Shown here: positions 55,642 to 64,000 of the stretch, piece by piece
Layout of the letters: each line of letters starts with the position of its first letter
Position numbering within the stretch: the stretch's first letter is position 1
From: Cercophora sp. LCS_1
Lineage: Eukaryota > Ascomycota > Sordariomycetes > Sordariales > Lasiosphaeriaceae
Direction of reading: 5' to 3'
Assembly: GCA_036250225.1 (NCBI GenBank)
Contig: JAPZLL010000022.1
Coordinates: forward strand, 248,001-312,000
DNA: 64,000 nt
The notes under the pieces: generated by a model
Told to the model about the DNA's origin: nothing
The model's input: only the letters and a program-made list of their open reading frames with translations
The model's database searches: none
Translations under genes and position numbers: made by a program

Positions 55642-56713
55642 AAGGAGACCAGGTGGTCTGGCCTATGACATAACTATGATGGAATGATGGAATTGGGATG
55701 GCGAACGACCCTGATGAGAATAATAACTTTGTTATCGACACCACCAGATCCGGTGCCGCACACACCTTGTTTTTTCTTTTGTAAGGACTATAACACATTT
55801 CTTCTGGGGTGGAGCAAATCCTGTTGTCCACAGCCCTGTCTCTCGCTCAAACTCACATGTACCATGGACCCTTGCAGTTTCCGGTTTTGTTTAGTTTCCT
55901 CCGTTCTGCGTCGGGGAGTTGGAGCAGGCTGGTAGGCAGTTGGGGCGCTTAGCGATGCTTTTGGGTGACTTCATGATATTTTGACTACATTCATGCCGAG
56001 AAGGGGATAGTCTGGGACTGTTTGTTGTGGGTACTAGGATGAAGATTCTGAATGAGAAAGAAGGTGCCAGCATCGAGGGCATGTGTGACGTGACTGAGCA
56101 TTGGTTGTGTGGTTGGCATACGTTCGAGATGGCGGTGCAAGAGTGTGATTGTTTCTGCATGTTGGAGGAGTCGGGCCATGGAAGAGAGGCGGAAGGGTCG
56201 TTGCAGAATGGCTTAGGTATGACGGAGTGACATATGCGCAATACCTGGCGGGCTGGGCTAAATGGGATTCCCGTTCAATCTTGCTTCTACTCTGTTTCTG
56301 TTTCTACCTCCGTGCTTTTAAAGATGCCATGATAAGATGCGTATAAAGTTAGCAACTGACAATAACGCATACGAATGGAAAGTATGCACAAGGGCAGTTG
56401 ACATATTTAAATACCCGTGCCAGGGACTTAAAGGTTACAGTATCTTGATATGCCCATCACGCTACAGGGGCCTTAGTTCGGTGAACCGAAGAAACGGAAG
56501 GTGCGTTTCAACCTTCTCAAATCCCAATGCCCCATCCACCGCCACACTTTATTGGGAATAGACTTGAACGAAAGAAAGCAAATGTGGGCAATGGAGCAGA
56601 TGAGTATAATTCCGGCTACGTGCCGACTTATCTAGGGTTTGCGGGTGTGCCGAGGCAGCCGGCAAACGGATACATAAGCCACGTTTTCAGCTGCCTCCCT
56701 CAACAAACAGCAC
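55642..56713. other. Intergenic region, 1.1 kb
   Basis: 3' flank of the FHA gene and upstream DNA of the tRNA gene. No ORF or repeat supported. Confidence 0.6.
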
Positions 56714-56798
56714 TCCCATGTAGTGTAGAGGTTTAGCATTTGGGATTTTCATCATTCGGTGATTTCCCACGACCCGGGTTCGAACCCCGGCATGGGAA
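56714..56798 (+). tRNA. tRNA-Glu (anticodon UUC) with a 12-nt intron
   Basis: The 85-nt gene folds as a cloverleaf. The acceptor stem is TCCCATG/CATGGGA with discriminator A. The D-stem is GTGT/GCAT, the anticodon stem TTGGGA-side TGGGA/TCCCA, and the T-arm CCGGG-TTCGAAC-CCCGG. The anticodon loop is TT-TTC-A, interrupted after position 37 by 12 nt (tcattcggtgat, 56752-56763), and closes with T. Removing it leaves 73 nt. The intron pairs on itself (ATCA/TGAT around TTCGG), as expected for a tRNA-splicing endonuclease substrate. A and B boxes are intact. Sequence is close to other ascomycete tRNA-Glu genes. Confidence 0.93.
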
Positions 56799-57232
56799 TC
56801 CTTTTTGCCGGCGACTCAAACCACACTTGGTTGCATTGGATCGAAGGTGGTCTTGCAGAGTCACCGGATGAGTGTGCCCACCTGGGTTTCCTGAGTCACG
56901 CCGAGCTGGAGATATATTTTTTCTCGCCCAGGAATAAGTGGTAGCGACGGTGGTCATGTTGGCCTCTCTTTTTTCAGGAGTTCGGTGCCTGCCTGGATTC
57001 AAGGTGGGTGGTTGAAAGCTTTTGTCATCCCCGAACCTGTTTGCAAATGTGCCAGAGAACCCACCCAGTCTGGTTCCTTGGAGATTCCATTTTTTTGTCA
57101 CTTTATATCTAGCACGTTTCACGCTTGACTAGGGTCATGTTCAGAAAATGTTTGTGGTAATTGTTGTGTTGCATTTTTTATTCACCATCTTCTACTCGCC
57201 TTACTCACCTCTTGCTCTTACACACTCGCTAC
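56799..57232. other. Intergenic region
   Basis: 434 bp between the tRNA and the 3' end of the zinc-finger gene. A T-rich stretch just after the tRNA could serve Pol III termination (for example TTTTT at 56802). Nothing else seen. Confidence 0.5.
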
Positions 57233-57880
57233 TCAACTCTCCTCAGACTCGACCGCCACACGACAAGAACTACATTTCTTATGAAGCTTACAGAGCGAGC
57301 AGTGAAACTCGAACCGTGAATTCACAGTCGTGCACTCGCAACATTCCCAAGTACTATCATCACTTGGCGTGAACCCGCGCTTGCGAGTCGGGAGAGGTGA
57401 CTTTTTGGAGTAGCAGTGCTCAGGCTCAGGGGTGACGAATCTTACCTTTTTTGTAGGTTGTTGCGCCGCGGCCTGAGAGCTGCGAACAAAGTGGCGTGCC
57501 GGTGCCCGGGGAGGTGTTGGAGGCCGGGCGGCCTCGAGGTGTTGGGACAAGCTAAGGGGTTGGGCCTCGGACGATGTGCCTGGCTTGAGACCCTGGGTTA
57601 GTAGAGAGCTGCGGTTAGGAGGGCTTATCGCCTTTGTCTCGAATGAGATGGCGGTGGTGGTATTGGCCTTCTCCTCCTCTTCCTCTGAGCAGTAGTAGCA
57701 GTAGTAGCAGTGGATAATGGTCTCCCTGGAACAGGCGCTGCTGCCGCTGCTGCTTAATGGGCTGCAGTTGGCAGCTTTGCCTGATGGTACTTCCCACATG
57801 CGGAACATGTTCATCCTGATCTGTGGAGCGGAAAAGGCCTGCTTTTCGGCGCGTTGAGAAATGTGGGAAGGGGAGGCCAT
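57233..57880 (-). CDS. RanBP2-type zinc-finger protein, otherwise uncharacterised
   Basis: Intronless, 215 residues from the ATG at 57880 (context CACAATGGCC); the frame extends upstream without a better start. The C-terminus carries a perfect RanBP2-type finger, spacing W-x-C-x2-C-x3-N-x6-C-x2-C (TWECCECTTVNSRFEFHCSLC), followed by KKCSSC. The remainder is Ser/Pro-rich and probably disordered. It includes a Cys/Tyr cluster CYYCYYC next to five Glu residues, encoded by a short CAGTAGTAG-type repeat at 57688-57712. Proteins with a terminal Cys-rich module of this kind are common and poorly studied in filamentous fungi; RanBP2 fingers elsewhere bind ubiquitin or RNA. It lies downstream of the sirtuin gene on the same strand. 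Gene reality likely, function unknown. Confidence 0.7.
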   Translation of the reverse strand: MASPSHISQRAEKQAFSAPQIRMNMFRMWEVPSGKAANCSPLSSSGSSACSRETIIHCYYCYYCSEEEEEKANTTTAISFETKAISPPNRSSLLTQGLKPGTSSEAQPLSLSQHLEAARPPTPPRAPARHFVRSSQAAAQQPTKKVRFVTPEPEHCYSKKSPLPTRKRGFTPSDDSTWECCECTTVNSRFEFHCSLCKLHKKCSSCRVAVESEES

Positions 57881-58318
57881 TGTGATGATGGTGATGAGAT
57901 GAATGGAATACAGGTATTCTGTCGAGTGTGGGTTTGGTTGAGGGTATATATGCTTCAGAGATCCAGTACAATGTCGTTGTTTCGATGTTGAACAATGCGC
58001 CAAAGTGGTTTCAACCTGGCTGTTGTAACCCAGCTTCTTTGTCCCTTCAAAGTTCAACCAGAAAGAGCCGGACTTTTTGACACAGTTTCGCACAAGTAAA
58101 TCAGGGTAAGGAACAACAATGTCATTGTTAACAAGAGAGAAACCAGGTGACTCTACCTGACCACCAATTCCAACGTCTGGATATACCGCCCTGGCTGTTG
58201 TCCAAATATAGGTCATCCAACGCCAAAACACCACCAGGAAATAAGTACATGATGCCCCCCATGCCCCACAACTCACCCTCGGGTATTCGTATGTAGCTTA
58301 GAGAGAAATGAAACCCAC
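57881..58318. other. Intergenic region between sirtuin and zinc-finger genes
   Basis: 438 bp on the way from the HST2 stop to the zinc-finger start, presumably promoter of the latter. No further feature seen. Confidence 0.55.
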
Positions 58319-59531
58319 TCATAACGACGGCTTCTTTGGAGAAGTCGGCAGAGCGTCAGGGTCGAGTGCTACCTCAGCCTTACTCTGGGTCTCTTCCTCT
58401 TTCTGCTCATATTTTCTTTCGCCCTCCTCGGTTTTGTCGGAAGTCTCCCCTGGGTTTCCATTTGTGAGCCGAGGCGCTGCTTCCGACTCTTCGCGGTCTT
58501 GCAGATGCAGCGCCTCGTCGACTTCCTCCGCCAGACGATCAACTTCATCAAGCAATGTCTCAACGCGCTTCTTCGCTCCGCTCATTTGTCTCGAGGCCTC
58601 CTTATCACCGATAATTTCCCGCCATTTGGCCTCGAGATCGTCACGCCACCCCAATTCGTCAGCTAGCTTCCGGATTCCGGCATCGCAGTCGCCCAACTCG
58701 AGGACATCATCTGCTTGACTCCCGAGCGAGCCTACACGCTCCATATTAAACAGAACCCGGGGTACAGTCTCAGGCGCAAGATTGGGGAGACTCGCAAAGG
58801 GGTGGACCTGTAAGCTGGTTCCCATGACGAGGACCAAATCAGCGGTAGATACAAGATCCTTTCTGTCAAAAAACGACGATGGTAGCGCCTCCCCAAAGAA
58901 CACAATATCGGGCTTGACCAAGCCGTTGCACTCTTCTCCGCGGATGCAGCGAGGTACCTCGGCGCGGCTCACATAGTCTCGGATGAGGTCGGCCGGAAAG
59001 CGTGTCTTACACTCGATGCATCGTTGATCTGCAAAGCTGCCATGGGCCTCCACGATAACCTCGCCTGGGATGCCGGCGGCTCGCTCCAGGCAGTCGATAT
59101 TCTGAGTAAAGAGTTGATGAAGGAGCCCCTTATCGGCCAGAAGGCGGATGAAAACGTGAGAGATGGTAGGCTGAAAGTTTCCCGGATACAGATCCTTTGC
59201 GAGCACATAAAAGGGCTTGGGGTTTTGCCTGAAGAAGTCGAGCTCAAAGACGGACTCCGGGCGGGGAAGGTTGAGCTTGGCAAGGTTGGCGTAAAGGCCC
59301 GTCTCAGGAGAGCGGAAGTCAGGTACTGGGTCATGTCAATACGAAAGGAACTTTTGTTTAGGGTAAGTGAAGGAACGAACTTCCTGCGGCCGTCGAGAGA
59401 CCGGCACCTGTCAAGACGACAATGCGACGGGCCTTTCCGGACTTGATATACTCGGCGACGGCGGAGAGACTCCGCTCCCGCAATGTCTCGGTCGGGGTGT
59501 CATCGCTAACGACTGAGTACTCCTGGCCCAT
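58319..59531 (-). CDS. HST2: NAD-dependent protein deacetylase, sirtuin class I (Hst2 / SIRT2 type)
   Basis: Two exons (59531-59381, 59325-58319; 55-bp intron, donor GTTCGT) give 385 residues. Motifs in order are VVLTGAGLSTAAGIPDFRSP (NAD-binding loop, split by the intron after Gly50), FTQNIDCLERAAG, the catalytic VEAHGSF, and the zinc ligands CIEC and CIRGEEC. Then come KPDIVFFGEALP and VLVMGTSLQVHPFASLP. The short N-terminus directly before the core and an acidic coiled C-terminal tail of ~120 residues fit the Hst2/SIRT2 group. The first loop has Leu where most sirtuins have Ile (GAGLS), a conservative change. The MGQEYSVVSDDTP start is the usual one for the group. An ATG-less frame continues 77 codons upstream (see findings). 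Confidence 0.93.
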
Positions 59532-61910
59532 TTTGCGCTTTGGTTTCTTAGGCTTCTTGTTTTTCTTTGGTTTGAATCCTCTGTTGGACTGCAGGCGAAA
59601 ATCCCCACGGTCAAAATGGTCGTAATGGCCGTAGTCGTCGTACCCGGCGTGCTGGTTTTCTTTGGCGCGAAAGCGCTCTGCTTGATTCTTTTTTCTCCCT
59701 ATTTTGACGGATTTTATACGACGTTGTACGGGGATAAGAATGGAGTTTAAAAAGGCTGGCGATTATCCGATGAATGAGAATCCGAGAGCTGAGAGACAAG
59801 CTGAGGATGCTGTGGACGCCGAGGCTGGATCATCCAAACGGCCCCCCCTTTGGAGGCTCGGCGTGACACAGCAGAGATTGACCTTTCAATGGCGGGGCAA
59901 AGGTGGGGGCCGTTGGGGGACAGGGACATAATGTCTGCGATGAACTAAAGTCCGAAGGCAACCATATTGTTCAATTTGGGGGTCGCTTCTACTGTTAGAT
60001 TCGCAGGCTGAAGCCGCATATTGAAATTATCTAGATCAAATATCAGAAATCGACATGGAAGTTGTGCATCTGCTCGAGAGAGGGTTTCAGCCTTTCAGCG
60101 CTAACATCTCCAGATTGCGGGGAAGCAGCGCTTGAGTGCGTTGAGACAAGGCTGACATGGAAGTTACCCCGATTTCCCCGAGCAATTTGTTCTCCTCGAA
60201 ATCATACATTGATGGCCAATTGGACTTTTCGGGTCACCTCCTCCTGGCTGACGTTGTATCTTGTGCGTTCGACAGGCTATAGATAGCCCATGCGGTTGAG
60301 GGAACCTAGCTCTCTGTCAACACATGCGGCGCACGTCTCACCCGGCCCTACCTCGACCATAATTTCCAGTCTTCACAGGCACAGTTCCCATGTTGGTCCC
60401 AAAGATACGTGGCACAGCGACACATTTTATACTCAATGAACGCAGCCTTGCCATAACGTCAATCACACGAGACACTACTAAACTGCGTAATGCAGCTAGC
60501 TGTTACCGAGGCTCCATCTGGTACCGCATGAATGAACTCTACTCCCTACACTGCCCTGCACACAGCCACACCAACCGGTTCAGTACGTGTACCCAAGACG
60601 CCTTTCGAAGATGCCCGTCGAAGATCAAGCAGTATGCGGCCAAGAAGAGGATGGCCCTTGGCCCTTGGCATGGACCGACTTGGTTCTGCTGGTTAGATCT
60701 GGCAGCTGGAACCGAATACCCGGGAGAAGGCTCGGCGTCGTGATGATATCAATCACCCTGACGGTCCAAAAGGTGCTCAAGGGCATTCATCACAGAGCCA
60801 CGATGGCTATACGTCATCCAAGAAAGTTCCCGAGCGAACAGCTGAACACCAGGCGAACGGCAGCCCTTCAGAGGAAAGGGATGAAAGCTGCGGCGTCGAG
60901 CTACTAATTGCGGCCGATAGATAGCAAGAAACCCTAGGCTTCATCCTCAAAGCATGAGGCGCCCTTGCTCAGGCGGAGAAACGAGCCTGGTCATTAAAAC
61001 GCGAATAGGCCAAAGTCACACATCAGCGCCGGTTTGCTCTCGCTCGGGGCTTCAAGTGGATGAGTCGGCAGTATGGTGAGGCTCAGGGGCACACAAGGGC
61101 TTGGCGGAGATCAAAACGGGAAGTGCACGCGTGCTCCTTTGTCTCCTCGTGCAGCCGCTTGGTTAGCTTGGCGACGTTAGCGCCGAGAATTTGCCAAGTG
61201 GAGATCGAGTCTTGTCTCAGAAGATCCTGGTCGTCGTCCTTCTGTCCCCACTGCGGTTAAACCTGACGTTCTCGCCTCCACTAACCCAAGTTCTCTGTAT
61301 CGTCATCTCCATCGGCTCGTCTCAAGGTTGCCCTCGATGCGCCCCAGAATCGGCTTTACAGTGCCGGCCACCACCTCTTCGGCCTGCCGAGAGCCGCGCA
61401 ATAGGACCAAGTGGTGCCTCATCTCGGTATCAACAGGCCGTCTGTTGAACGGAATTGGCGTAGCAGCGTCCTCTCTCCCAGCTTCGATTCCTTGGAGGGA
61501 TGCTGTAGGGACCGCCAAGAACCTAGCGCCCTCCCCCAGTAGGTATGAGGGGACCACCCGGGATTTCACTTGAGATGGCGGATGGCAGACTCGCTCTGCA
61601 ATGACCGTCTTGGCCCTTGGCAAAGTTTCGTGAATCGATTCATGGAAGGGGTCGCCTGTGGTGGTTTTTGGAGGCTTAGAGCTTGGCAAGATGGTCTCTG
61701 TATAAAGACTGCGTAGATCATCGCATGCCTGTCGTTTTGCAGCATCATCTCATCAGTTGTCTTCAGTCATCCACTAGCTGGACGTTTCTTGTTCTCTTGT
61801 TTTCGATTCTATCTTGGCTGGCCCTTACACTTGTTCAGTTCTCTTGCCACTACTGCCAACCCACACTCACACCTCTCGTTCAAAGACCTTCTTTTTGCTC
61901 TTTGCCCAAC
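59532..61910. other. Divergent intergenic region, 2.4 kb
   Basis: Between HST2 and the secreted-protein gene. 59532-59760 is the HST2 leader with an in-frame ATG-less open stretch. 60000-61600 has only short motif-less ORFs. A TATA-like element and pyrimidine-rich leader occur at 61700-61910. No RNA gene recognised. Confidence 0.5.
61701..61707 (+). promoter_or_regulatory. TATA-like box of the secreted-protein gene
   Basis: The sequence TATAAAG lies 210 bp before the ATG. A long CT-rich tract (61740-61905) ending CAACATGAAG follows it. This is the promoter style of strongly expressed fungal secreted-protein genes; function is inferred. Confidence 0.5.
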
Positions 61911-62766
61911 ATGAAGTTCTCGACCAGCCTCCTCCTTGCCGCCCAGGCTCTCTCCGTCCTCGCCATTCCTTCTCCCAACAGAGCCTCAACCTCCGCTGCC
62001 GCTGCCGCTGCCGGCGCTAAAACTAGCGCAACCGCAACAGCGGCTCAGGCCACAGCCACCGCGGCCGCCGGCGCCGGTGCCGGTGCCGGTGCCGCCGCCG
62101 AGGAGGGCGAGGGGAATGAGGTCGAACAGCAGGCCCAGTTCGGTCAAATTGTTCAACTGGGCGGTGGCAACATCAAGACCGACACTCTGTTTCCCCCTGG
62201 AACCAACGGTGTCTTTGAGGTCGAATTCCAGAACCAGCAGGGCCGCGCCATGCGCGTCACCGAGAACACAAACCCTGCTTCTCCACCTACCGGCTTCACG
62301 GCTCTGGAGCCGGTGTCGTATCGTGTGGAGGTCCAAGGCAACACCCGCAACCTTACCCTCCAGAAGATTGACTACATCCTCAACGCCAACAGTGAGTTGC
62401 CTGGCTGACAACACCCGCATGAATGGTCGCTAACATGGTCTAGATGCTCTCGACATCAGCCAAGGCCGTGTTGGCAAGCTCTGCACCGAGACCAACACCT
62501 TTATCATCGATGGCGTTGGCGAGCTGGAGTTTGAGGCCGAGGAGAATGAGTTGACTCTCACCGTCGACAGCTTGGTTGGCGAGTGGGGCATCTTTGTTCC
62601 CCAGGCTGCCGCTGCCGCCGGTGGTGGTGCTGCTGCAGGAAACGCCACGGGGGGTGCTACCGGGGGTGCCACCGGGGGCGCTACCGGAGGCGCCACTGGC
62701 GGTGCTGCCAACAACAACGCCGCCATGAAGCAGCTCTTGGAGCAGCTCCTTGCGCTGCTTGGATAA
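61911..62766 (+). CDS. Secreted Ala/Gly-rich protein with TGGA repeats
   Basis: Two exons (61911-62391, 62444-62766; 52-bp intron, GTGAGT...CTAG) give 267 residues. A clear signal peptide (MKFSTSLLLAAQALSVLAIP, cleavage near residue 18-19) is followed by an Ala/Thr/Gly-rich linker to ~70. A globular domain of ~140 residues comes next, with strands such as QIVQLGGGNIKTDTLFPPGTNG, VFEVEFQNQQG and SYRVEVQGNTRNLTLQKIDYILNAN. One Cys (GKLCTE) and LVGEWGIFVP are also present. The C-terminus has five TGGA tetrapeptides and ends KQLLEQLLALLG. There is no GPI signal. I do not recognise the domain with certainty; it looks like a fungal extracellular or cell-surface protein of the appressorium/antigen kind. 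One N-glycosylation sequon (NLT) is visible. Confidence 0.85.
62646..62706 (+). repeat. 12-bp coding tandem repeat (Thr-Gly-Gly-Ala x5)
   Basis: Five degenerate copies of ACCGGGGGTGCC encode TGGA units near the C-terminus of the secreted protein. Third positions differ between copies while the peptide is constant, suggesting selection on the peptide. Confidence 0.85.
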
Positions 62767-63330
62767 ACACCCTCGACAAGTCAACATCGATGATCCAACC
62801 CGGTCACCGGTTTCTCCACACTGTACATAGACCTCGGGAGCTTTGGTTTTCTATTTCTTGGGGTGGCACGCATCGACAGGGCGTCTGGACGCATCAAGTA
62901 GAGGGGTGTTGATGAACGGGGTGGTGGCATTTTTTATTCTCTGGACCCTTTTTGCCTTGTAAATACCAGTAAAAAAATCACATAAAATCCGGTCGGAGAA
63001 CCTCAGTTGCGAATATGTACAGTAGAGTAGATCTAGCGAGAGTTGTGGTGTGCCTTCTGCCAGCATCCTCACCACGGGACTGCACATCAGATGTGAGGGC
63101 ATCTTGGGTTTTGTCAACACGAGCAACACCTTGTTTCCTGTGAAATCAAGGGTCATAATACATTGTGGTTTGACCGCCACTGGTGATGGATACAGGGATG
63201 GAGATCATCTGAATATAGAAATCCCAATCCCCCATCTGAGCATACCTTACCTACAGATCCATCGCCTCCCGTCCAGGGCATCAATCACATTCAACTCTTC
63301 TTGGCGTCTGAGGTACCCTGAAAAAAAAAA

Positions 63331-63366
<36 letters not shown>

Positions 63367-64000
63367 CAACCTTGTGTATTGTCCCGCTTTCCGTTTCAAA
63401 AAAAAAAAAGGTCATATGAATGCAGCTCGGACAAAGTGGGATAGGTGCCTTAGCCATGCCAGTCCGTTTTCAATGCAATGACTCGAAGTGGGCCACCTTG
63501 TGCTCGACGTGGCGAAAAAAGGGGGCGGTTCGTTCGAGCAGGGTAGGGGGTGGCGGAGCGAGCGGCAGATGAGGCACGTTAGCGCACAAAAACGCATTGT
63601 TTTGGATGGACCCCTAGATCTGTTGCTCGGTTACTCTAGTGATTCCAGATTATCTTATCTGATGGTGGAGAGTGTCTAGGGTTGTGCCGATTCCTGGGAG
63701 GGTGCATAATCCATGACATAATCGCGAGAGTGAAGAAGCTGGTGCTTTGGCAGCATGTCTATCGTATATCAGTGGGATTGAAATATTGAATACCGTAAGA
63801 TTTGGGAGCAAGTGCAAAAGATCCAATGTTTTTATGGGGTATCGTGATCTATGATACATTCCCTCGTTGAGGTGAAAATGAAATATGTACAAATATGCGT
63901 ATGTACAAAACCCGGTTACATACAGGGGCCTTTTATTTTTGAAAGGGGAAGCAGGCAAGCTCAAGCTGTGACCTAGGCACCGGTGCCCGAAAGGGAAAGG
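62767..64000. other. Intergenic region at the right end of the window, 1.2 kb
   Basis: 3' flank of the secreted-protein gene. Contains the AAAG microsatellite. The ORFs are short and motif-less. A gene beyond the window edge may own the last few hundred bases. Confidence 0.5.
63321..63366. repeat. AAAG tetranucleotide microsatellite after an A12 run
   Basis: Twelve A residues followed by about eight tandem GAAA units. Confidence 0.9.

Noticed and set aside
1..64000. CRISPR arrays, rRNA genes, further tRNA genes, biosynthetic gene cluster
   Set aside because: No direct-repeat/spacer pattern, no 5S or rDNA motifs, only one tRNA B-box in a foldable context, and neighbouring genes have unrelated housekeeping roles.

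Overview
This window reads as nuclear DNA from a filamentous ascomycete, most likely a Sordariomycete of the Sordariales (Neurospora / Podospora / Chaetomiaceae group). The reasons are short spliceosomal introns of 47-115 bp (mostly 50-60) with GTAAGT/GTACGT-type donors and CTAAC/CTGAC branch sites, GC-rich coding DNA, long gene-free spacers, RIP-like C-to-T decay in one repeat copy, and proteins typical of filamentous fungi (HAM-4/PRO45-like FHA protein, asco-laccase, eisosomal Sur7-family protein). The order assignment is inference. All gene models were joined by eye; exon boundaries were accepted when reading frame and family motifs both continued across the junction.

Layout, left to right. 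0-17 kb: mitochondrial hotdog thioesterase (-), Sur7-family protein (+), the HOG-pathway MAPKK Pbs2 (-), an auxin-efflux-carrier-family transporter (+), an FMN split-barrel (PNPOx-like) protein (-), and the biotin-carrying alpha subunit of 3-methylcrotonyl-CoA carboxylase (+). 17-26 kb: the siroheme-pathway methyltransferase Met1 (-), Rho3 GTPase in five exons (-), splicing factor Cwc25 (-) and COP9 signalosome subunit 2 (+). 26-33.6 kb is a 7.4 kb stretch without a supportable gene, probably including the long leader of an otubain deubiquitinase (+). 36-45 kb: a candidate very small gene (-), octanoyltransferase Lip2 (-), mitoribosome factor Rsm22 (-), a thioredoxin with a hydrophobic C-terminal extension (-) and a SPOUT RNA methyltransferase (+). 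47-64 kb: a five-exon asco-laccase (-), the five-exon TIM23 gatekeeper Mgr2 (-), a SLMAP/HAM-4-type FHA tail-anchored protein (+), an intron-containing tRNA-Glu (+), a RanBP2-type zinc-finger protein (-), an Hst2-type sirtuin (-) and a small secreted Ala/Gly-rich protein (+).

The genes do not form a biosynthetic cluster. It is ordinary core chromosome with a mitochondrial flavour (thioesterase, MCC alpha, Lip2, Rsm22, Mgr2). The most unusual items are a three-copy MITE-like repeat family at different stages of decay, a five-exon Mgr2 micro-gene, a possible 40-residue spliced micro-gene, an upstream ORF whose stop could overlap the MET1 start, and a 77-codon ATG-less open frame continuous with the sirtuin. 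I saw no CRISPR, plasmid, phage or viral sequence.
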